A program made the translations under genes and the position numbers. The notes beneath the pieces were generated by a model, which was not told where the DNA came from, did not search any database, and worked only from the letters and a program-made list of their open reading frames with translations. DNA of 64,000 bases from Brevibacillus choshinensis (GTDB taxonomy: Bacteria; Bacillota; Bacilli; Brevibacillales; Brevibacillaceae): contig NZ_CP069127.1 in the NCBI RefSeq assembly GCF_016811915.1, forward strand, positions 2,207,001 through 2,271,000, in the 5' to 3' direction. Shown here piece by piece: positions 59,075-64,000 of this stretch (position 1 is its first letter; every line of letters begins with the position of its first letter).

Positions 59075-59130
59075 CGGGCCCTTGGGTGAAGAAGCAGGCA
59101 TTTTGCCGCTCTTTACTCAAGGGCCTTCAT
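59075..59130. terminator. Terminator after the metH operon
   Basis: GGGCCCTTGGGT pairs with ACTCAAGGGCC across a 30-base loop, then TTCATTT; the right arm overlaps the end of the next minus-strand gene. Confidence 0.6.
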
Positions 59131-60099
59131 TTGTTCCAGCATGAAAGCGATTTTTTTTATTTCACGCTTGAGAAACGTTGCGACCTCATTGCCGGTCATA
59201 GTCAGGTATTGCTTTTGGCGTAAAAAACGCTCGGCAATATGAGGAAATGCCAGGTCTATATACATCAGATGGCGCTGGCTGCGCGACAATGAATTTTCAT
59301 TCAGATAACCAGACAGCAAATAATGGAAGCTTTGCGGGCTCCAACGCTTGTTTTTTCTCATGAGTAAAGAGAGGATCCGGCTGATATCTTTTGAGGGAAA
59401 ATCATAACGGACATCTTCCCAGTCGATGACGGTAATTTTTTGCTTATCGGCCAGCAGGTTGCCATTATTAAAGTCCCCATGGCACAAAAAGTGCTTGTAG
59501 CAGGGGAGTTCCTTCCACTGCATGAAATAGGTGGATGCTTGCAGGCTGTCGAGTGCGATCTTGCCGGCAATGAGAAAGAAGGGGAGGTGCTGGTAAATGA
59601 TTCGAAGCTTCGGGTCCGTGGTATCCTCGTGCATTTGCCTCCATCGCAGAAGGCTGGCAAAATCTTGTTCGTACTCTTCTTCCCAGGTAGGCGCGGCGTT
59701 AAATTGCTCGCTTGAGGCAGTTTTAAAGCCGACGGAAGCAGCATGTATTTTGCCCAAGGTAGCGCCGACTCGTTTGATTCGAAATGGAGTATTGAGAGCG
59801 AGCATGGGACCCCGTGCCCACTCTTGTATGATAAAGGGGGTGCCTTTCCAGTAGATGAAGCGTTTGTTGTCTCTCGTTTTTTTGGTTTTGGGGATGTGAA
59901 TTCCTTTTCGCAGCAGATGTTCTTCAGCGTCTAGAATAAATTCCTGTCTATGCGTGGGTGAAAATAAACTTTTCCCCACCCATTTCCCTTTTAAAGACTT
60001 AAGGTACACGACTAATGACTTGTCTGTGTTTCGCTCCACGTGGTGACCGACTATTTTCAAATCGTATTCTTCCTCGATCAAGCGGATGAGTGCATCCAT
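59113..60099 (-). CDS. CotS-like phosphotransferase family protein
   Basis: A 328-residue protein of the aminoglycoside phosphotransferase/CotS fold. The catalytic loop is FLCHGDFNNGNLL and the metal-binding motif ITVIDWEDVRYD; the N-lobe has LVVYLKSLKGKWVGKSL and FIIQEWARGPML. Spore coat relatives (CotS, YutH, YtaA) share this arrangement, so a coat role is likely but a true kinase cannot be excluded. ATG 60099 follows GGAGG at 6 bases. Confidence 0.82.
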   Translation of the reverse strand: MDALIRLIEEEYDLKIVGHHVERNTDKSLVVYLKSLKGKWVGKSLFSPTHRQEFILDAEEHLLRKGIHIPKTKKTRDNKRFIYWKGTPFIIQEWARGPMLALNTPFRIKRVGATLGKIHAASVGFKTASSEQFNAAPTWEEEYEQDFASLLRWRQMHEDTTDPKLRIIYQHLPFFLIAGKIALDSLQASTYFMQWKELPCYKHFLCHGDFNNGNLLADKQKITVIDWEDVRYDFPSKDISRILSLLMRKNKRWSPQSFHYLLSGYLNENSLSRSQRHLMYIDLAFPHIAERFLRQKQYLTMTGNEVATFLKREIKKIAFMLEQMKALE

Positions 60100-60161
60100 C
60101 TCTATCCTCCATTCATCGAGTATACGATTATCCTACTGGCAGGGAAGGCGAGACGTGACAA

Positions 60162-60728
60162 CTAGTGCAGGGGATGCCAGCCTTTTTCCAGCAAAAACTC
60201 GCTGAGCTTGCTGAACATGGCCAGTCGTTCCTCGCGAGTGAAGGAAGCATTTGCCCCACTGGTCGAAGGGATGACGAAGAGATAGCTGCCCGGCCAATCC
60301 GTTGTTTTGAAACGGCGTTCCGGCTGAAGCCCGAGAGAAATCGCTGCCTTTTTCTGTCCAGTGGCATGGCGAAAGGCAGTGATCCCGTTGAAGCAAATCA
60401 CACGTGGGCGATAGGTCTGGACCATCTGTTGGAATTGCTCCGCGCCGAGCGTATAATCTTCTTCGCGCAAATCAGTGGAAGAACGAGTCGGCCGCGATAC
60501 CAGGTCGGTAATCCCGTAGTTATAGTCCAGTAAGCTCGCTGTCTCTTCAGGAGCAAAGCGATGCGGGGTCAATCCGCCCTCGAACAAGCCTCGCCAGAAA
60601 AGGTTTGCTGGATTTGCATAATGGTATCCGGCGTTGGCAGAGACTCTCCCAGGATTGATTCCGCAGAACAGCACAGCCAGATCCCGCTTTATGTATGTGG
60701 GCAACCATTTTTCCGTGAAGTGTACCAA
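60162..60728 (-). CDS. mug: Mug-type G:T/U mismatch DNA glycosylase
   Basis: Removes uracil or thymine mispaired with guanine. The 188-residue protein has motif 1 VLFCGINPGRVS (catalytic asparagine in GINPG) and the second motif as IPSTSGANASF. The start is TTG 60728, 7 bases after AGGAGGG; the ATG further upstream has no ribosome binding site. Together with uvsE, nfo and splB it adds to the DNA repair genes in this window. Confidence 0.87.
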   Translation of the reverse strand: MVHFTEKWLPTYIKRDLAVLFCGINPGRVSANAGYHYANPANLFWRGLFEGGLTPHRFAPEETASLLDYNYGITDLVSRPTRSSTDLREEDYTLGAEQFQQMVQTYRPRVICFNGITAFRHATGQKKAAISLGLQPERRFKTTDWPGSYLFVIPSTSGANASFTREERLAMFSKLSEFLLEKGWHPLH

Positions 60729-60779
60729 CCTGTTTCCCTCCTGTCCCACCCATTGTAGCATGATCCATTGCTGTCCATA

Positions 60780-60808
60780 CAAAAAAGCCGCCCCGAAAGA
60801 GGACGGCT
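60780..60808 (-). terminator. Terminator after the 47-residue gene
   Basis: On the minus strand AGCCGTCC and GGGCGGCT (one mismatch) form a stem followed by TTTTTTG. Confidence 0.7.
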
Positions 60809-60823
60809 GTTTCGCATGTTGAA

Positions 60824-60967
60824 TTACAGCTGAGGATACGGGAGCATTTGCTCAGGTTCTGCTATCGTAAATTGCTCCATTTCGTTCCGGACGTATTTTT
60901 TCGCCTCGAATGGAACTTCTTCATGATCTTCTTTTCCCCACAACCAGCGTGACAGCGATTGTAGCAT
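60824..60967 (-). CDS. Small hypothetical protein (47 residues)
   Basis: Not recognised. ATG 60967 lies after GAGGGG. The product is MLQSLSRWLWGKEDHEEVP followed by a charged helix and ending MLPYPQL; there is no membrane segment. Its own terminator follows and spacing is compact, which supports a real gene. Confidence 0.55.
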   Translation of the reverse strand: MLQSLSRWLWGKEDHEEVPFEAKKYVRNEMEQFTIAEPEQMLPYPQL

Positions 60968-61080
60968 AGGTAGGACCCCTCACTTTGTGGAAATAATTGA
61001 CACAAGGTAAGGATACTCCTGTTTTGTAAAATTGTGGTTGCCTGGATGTGAAGATGTTGTGAAGAAAGGCGAAATGTGAA

Positions 61081-61482
61081 CTATTGTTCTTCTTTTTCTT
61101 CTTCGTAGTCTTCGTAGAACCAGAGCGGATCTTTGTTGTCCACATCGCCATTATAGTTGATGAAGACTTCTTCCCCAGCTTTTATGTCTGTATACGCGTA
61201 AAAGTCGAAAGTATGGTTATCGAAATTAATTTCGTAAATGGCATTCGGTTCATACGAATGGTTAAACAGCATGCCATACCCCAGGAGAATACAGGTGTGG
61301 TTGGCGCCATACTCAAAGGCGTAGTCGGCAATCATGGTTTTTTCGATATGCTCGTGCTCTTCATTTGGATAGGGGAGGACCGGCGCTTCGTGGATCAATT
61401 CCCCTTTCCGTATATCTTTCGTGGCGAATACTCCTCGATTGAGATCGCCATTGCTTATGCTGGAAGTTTTCACGGTCAGCAT
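61081..61482 (-). CDS. SET-domain protein lysine methyltransferase-like
   Basis: A 133-residue protein with a compact SET domain: GRGVFA-type start (NRGVFATKDIRKGELIHEAPVL), LFNHSYEPNA (NHSxxPN substrate/SAM site) and EVFINYNGD (ExxxxYG). It is a minimal SET without pre- or post-SET. Acidic tail EDYEEEKEEQ. ATG 61482 has only a weak AGGTG site, but starts further upstream would add a Cys/His-rich segment not seen in relatives. The target protein is unknown. Confidence 0.82.
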   Translation of the reverse strand: MLTVKTSSISNGDLNRGVFATKDIRKGELIHEAPVLPYPNEEHEHIEKTMIADYAFEYGANHTCILLGYGMLFNHSYEPNAIYEINFDNHTFDFYAYTDIKAGEEVFINYNGDVDNKDPLWFYEDYEEEKEEQ

Positions 61483-61610
61483 GTCAATCACCTGCACATT
61501 CTTTGTCGAGAACAAAATGTCTCTGATTTTACTTAAGCATGACAGCTTGGCGGTATGAAAGCAACGGTTGTTTACAGTTGCGGTCATTGAGAAAGGATGG
61601 AAAGCCGCAT

Positions 61611-61772
61611 TTACTCCGTAAGCTTGTCCGAAACAACAAGAAAGAATGTGGCGATGGGACCGAAAAATAAGGAGAGCAAAAACCAGTTCATCCCACTGCG
61701 GTTTTTCCCTTGAGCTAATCCGGCGTTGATCAGGGCGAGGGTGCCCCAGCCGACGAAAAATTGGTTATCCAC
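61611..61772 (-). CDS. Small membrane hypothetical protein (53 residues)
   Basis: Not recognised. GTG 61772 follows AAGGGGAAACGG. The product begins MDNQFFVGWGTLALINAGLAQG and ends with a membrane helix WFLLSLFFGPIATFFLVVS. The frame is open with two hydrophobic segments, and it stands between the SET gene and the LysE gene. A minor unknown membrane protein. Confidence 0.55.
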   Translation of the reverse strand: MDNQFFVGWGTLALINAGLAQGKNRSGMNWFLLSLFFGPIATFFLVVSDKLTE

Positions 61773-61985
61773 GCTTCCGTTTCCCCTTCTCTTCTTAGCT
61801 TCTATGTTCGTTGCTACATGATGTGATATTTACTTATTTTACCATCCAAGCGCATCCCGAACAATTCTGAAGAAACGGCATATGAACGACAGGCAGGAAC
61901 TGGACCGAATTTTCAGCCGAAACCATTTTCAATCATCCATCCATGTGCTATTGTGAAAAATAAATTTCAGGGGTGGGAGATTCCA

Positions 61986-62612
61986 ATGGGGAACTATTAT
62001 CTATTTGTCATCATGTCCGTCTTGCTCATTATTCTTCCCGGTCCGGATACGGGATTGGCGACGCAAAATACCATTGCCTACGGAAAAAAGGGAGGCTTTC
62101 AAACGGTTTTCGGCATCTCAACCGGTTTGATCGTGCACACGCTGGCGGCCGTATTTGGACTTTCCGCCATGATTGTCAAGTCGGCCGTCTTGTTTTCCTT
62201 TTTTAAATACGTCGGTGCCGTCTATTTGATTTATTTGGGAATCACCTCGCTCTGGTCCCTGCGGAAAAAGAATGGGGATACCCAGAGCGATATACCCGCG
62301 AAATACAAGCATAAGTCGCCTTTTCGCCAAGGGTTTTTAACCAATCTGCTCAATCCCAAGGTAGCTGTATTCTTCCTGACCTTCTTGCCGCAGTTTTTGA
62401 CCGCGGGAACGAAACCATTTTTGCAATTTCTCGGCATGGGCATGACGTACACCATTCTTACCATTCTGTGGTTCGTCCTGTACGTATCGTTCATCAATTA
62501 CATTCGGACGTGGATGAAAAAGCCTTCCACACAGCGGGCCATTCAAGGGATTTCTGGGTTTGTGCTTGTAGGCTTTGGGATCAAGCTCGCCTTTGAAAAA
62601 GCCCCAAGCTAA
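61986..62612 (+). CDS. LysE-family exporter
   Basis: A 208-residue membrane protein with six predicted helices, typical of RhtB/LysE amino acid exporters: MSVLLIILPGPDTGLATQNTIAYGKKGGFQTVFGISTG opens the first half and FLTNLLNPKVAVFFLTFLPQFL the second, both diagnostic. ATG 61986 follows GGGTGGGAG. The exported substrate is not shown by sequence. Confidence 0.92.
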   Translation: MGNYYLFVIMSVLLIILPGPDTGLATQNTIAYGKKGGFQTVFGISTGLIVHTLAAVFGLSAMIVKSAVLFSFFKYVGAVYLIYLGITSLWSLRKKNGDTQSDIPAKYKHKSPFRQGFLTNLLNPKVAVFFLTFLPQFLTAGTKPFLQFLGMGMTYTILTILWFVLYVSFINYIRTWMKKPSTQRAIQGISGFVLVGFGIKLAFEKAPS

Positions 62613-62648
62613 AGTAGATCTTGCAAGAAGATGTACATTCACTTTGGT

Positions 62649-62684
62649 ATCGTAAAAAGCGCTCCTCGTTTGAGGAACGCTTTT
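62649..62684. terminator. Bidirectional terminator
   Basis: AAAAAGCG and CGCTTTTT with inner TCCTC/GAGGA form a strong stem between convergent genes. Confidence 0.88.
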
Positions 62685-62695
62685 TGCAGGAGAGC

Positions 62696-64000
62696 TTACA
62701 GCTTGTAGATGGCGGAGTATTTTTTCTCCAGGTAATCCATCAGATACGTTGCGTTCGTACCCTCGCCAGTGATGGCCAGAACCAGCTCTTTCGGGCTCTT
62801 CATTTTCCCGTATTGGTGAATGTTTTCTTTCAGCCATTCACGAATCGGACCAAATTCGCCTTTTTCGATCAAATCTTCGTAGTCATTGATTTGCTGCTGC
62901 ATGACGTGGGCAAACTGAGCAGCATACACGTTGCCCAAAGAGTAGGTAGGGAAGTAGCCAAAGCTGCCGCCAGACCAGTGAACGTCCTGCAAAACACCCA
63001 GCGTATCATTCGGAGGAACGACACCCAAATACTCTTTCATTCTATCGTTCCAGATCGTTGGCAGATCAGCGACTTCGATCGTCCGGTTGATCAGGCCTTT
63101 TTCGATTTCGTAGCGGATCATGACGTGCAGATTGTAGGTCAATTCGTCTGCTTCGGTACGGATGTAAGAAGGGGTGACCACGTTGATGGCGCGGTAGAAC
63201 GAATCTACGCTGACTCCGTCAAACTGGGCAGGGAATGCTTTTTGCAGGTCGCTGTACAGACCGTTCCAGAATGGCAGACTACGTCCCACCATGTTTTCCC
63301 AGAAGCGAGATTGCGACTCGTGGATGCCCATGGATGTTCCGTCACAGAGAGGCGTGAACAGCAGCTGCGGATTGATGTTTTGCTCGTACATGGCGTGTCC
63401 TGCCTCATGGATGCAGCTGAACAGCGCAGAGTTGAATTCGTTTGCGTCATAGCGGGTCGTGATGCGCACGTCTCCAGGATTGAAGGACGTGCAGAACGGG
63501 TGAACGCTGCGGTCCATGCGTCCTGCCTGGAAGTCGTAGCCGATGCGCTCCAGGACAAAGCGGCTGAACGCCTCTTGCTCACCGATCGGGAAATGTCTTT
63601 TCAAGAAGGACGTGTCAGGCTTGTTCGGTGAATCTGCGATAGCGGATACGAGCTTCACTGTTTTCTCACGCAGCGTGGCAAAGATGGGATCCAGCTGATC
63701 GACCGTCATGCCAGGCTCGTACAGATCGAGAAGGGTGTTGTACTTGTTCTTCCCGTCGTGACCCCAATACTCGATGAACTCGAGCTGGAAGTTGACGATT
63801 TTCTCCAGGTAGGGCTGGAACATGGAGAAATCATTTTTCTCGCGCGCTTCTTCCCAGATGGTTTCTGCTTGCGAAGTCAGGATGACGAACTCCTGGTATT
63901 TGGCGGCAGGAATCTGTTTATTTCGGTCAAATTCCTTTTTGCATTCGAGCACGGTGTGGCGAGTTACTTCGTCGAGTGCTTCCAGTGCGGAAGGCTCGCT
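62696..64000 (-). CDS. M32 metallocarboxypeptidase (start outside window)
   Basis: Removes single residues from peptide C-termini. The frame is open to the window edge, so about 434 residues of a family length near 500 are visible and the N-terminus is missing; an ATG/GTG near 63952 is internal. The zinc motif HEAGH (SCIHEAGHAMYEQN) and the family segments HPFCTSFNPGDVRITTRYD, IHESQSRFWENMVGRS, ADELTYNLHVMIRYEIE and DVHWSGGSFGYFPTYSLGN are all present, matching TaqCP/BsuCP-type enzymes. Confidence 0.95.
   Translation of the reverse strand, partial: SEPSALEALDEVTRHTVLECKKEFDRNKQIPAAKYQEFVILTSQAETIWEEAREKNDFSMFQPYLEKIVNFQLEFIEYWGHDGKNKYNTLLDLYEPGMTVDQLDPIFATLREKTVKLVSAIADSPNKPDTSFLKRHFPIGEQEAFSRFVLERIGYDFQAGRMDRSVHPFCTSFNPGDVRITTRYDANEFNSALFSCIHEAGHAMYEQNINPQLLFTPLCDGTSMGIHESQSRFWENMVGRSLPFWNGLYSDLQKAFPAQFDGVSVDSFYRAINVVTPSYIRTEADELTYNLHVMIRYEIEKGLINRTIEVADLPTIWNDRMKEYLGVVPPNDTLGVLQDVHWSGGSFGYFPTYSLGNVYAAQFAHVMQQQINDYEDLIEKGEFGPIREWLKENIHQYGKMKSPKELVLAITGEGTNATYLMDYLEKKYSAIYKL

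Overview
The window comes from a spore-forming, Gram-positive member of the Bacillota. Gene content and style (abundant TTG/GTG starts behind strong AGGAGG-type ribosome binding sites, SLH-domain surface protein, spore genes, type B RNase P RNA, SAM-I riboswitch, T-box leader) fit Brevibacillus or a close relative in Paenibacillaceae. That assignment is inference from gene families; no 16S rRNA or tRNA gene was seen.

Layout. 1-6.2 kb: end of spore photoproduct lyase, two deoxynucleoside kinases, a methyltransferase, pterin carbinolamine dehydratase, an acyl-CoA thioesterase and an aldo/keto reductase. 6.2-10.6 kb (mostly minus): a DCC-family thiol protein, histidine ammonia-lyase behind a long terminator-containing leader, a proline/asparagine repeat protein, and UV damage endonuclease. 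10.7-20 kb: a large MHYT-GGDEF-EAL protein, an amino acid permease preceded by a 45-residue membrane ORF, an amidohydrolase operon with a two-gene membrane system (DUF3100 plus a small partner), an ABC ATPase and an MBL-fold hydrolase. 20-33 kb: chaperone-like and TPR proteins, a secreted beta-propeller protein, class I fumarase, a HipA-like kinase, LysM and SASP spore proteins, YfkAB radical SAM protein, a DMT exporter with divergent MocR regulator, gamma carbonic anhydrase and a HesB-like protein. 33-36 kb: rnpB and an SLH surface protein. 37-45.5 kb: asparagine synthetase, then a LytS/LytR-type two-component system beside a DUF485/ActP/ActP transport operon whose promoter carries 21-bp-spaced direct repeats and a cre-like site. 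45.6-50 kb: stalk-domain protein, HD-GYP protein, universal stress protein, endonuclease IV. 50-59 kb: argS with an arginine-type T-box leader, a YjcZ-type miniprotein, SAM-I riboswitch, metH and the fused homocysteine methyltransferase/MTHFR. 59-64 kb: CotS-like kinase, Mug-type glycosylase, SET protein, small ORFs, LysE exporter and an M32 carboxypeptidase running off the end.

How the genes work together. metH and yitJ form a complete methyl-transfer module under one SAM riboswitch: YitJ can make the methyl-THF that MetH uses. The LytS/LytR pair probably controls uptake of a small carboxylate through DUF485-ActP, with CcpA repression. Several genes serve spores or DNA repair (splB, uvsE, nfo, mug, SASP, YjcZ, CotS-like, repeat-rich coat candidate). 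Two proteins (GGDEF-EAL, HD-GYP) act on cyclic-di-GMP.

The most unusual signal is a dispersed, structured repeat of about 100-135 bp present three times in the same orientation (29503, 52859, 53549), with compensatory changes in its first hairpin and a terminator-like hairpin at its end. One copy sits inside the metH leader, between the SAM riboswitch terminator and the start codon. A second candidate of interest is the hutH leader, which has a perfect 15-bp terminator stem but no recognisable known riboswitch.
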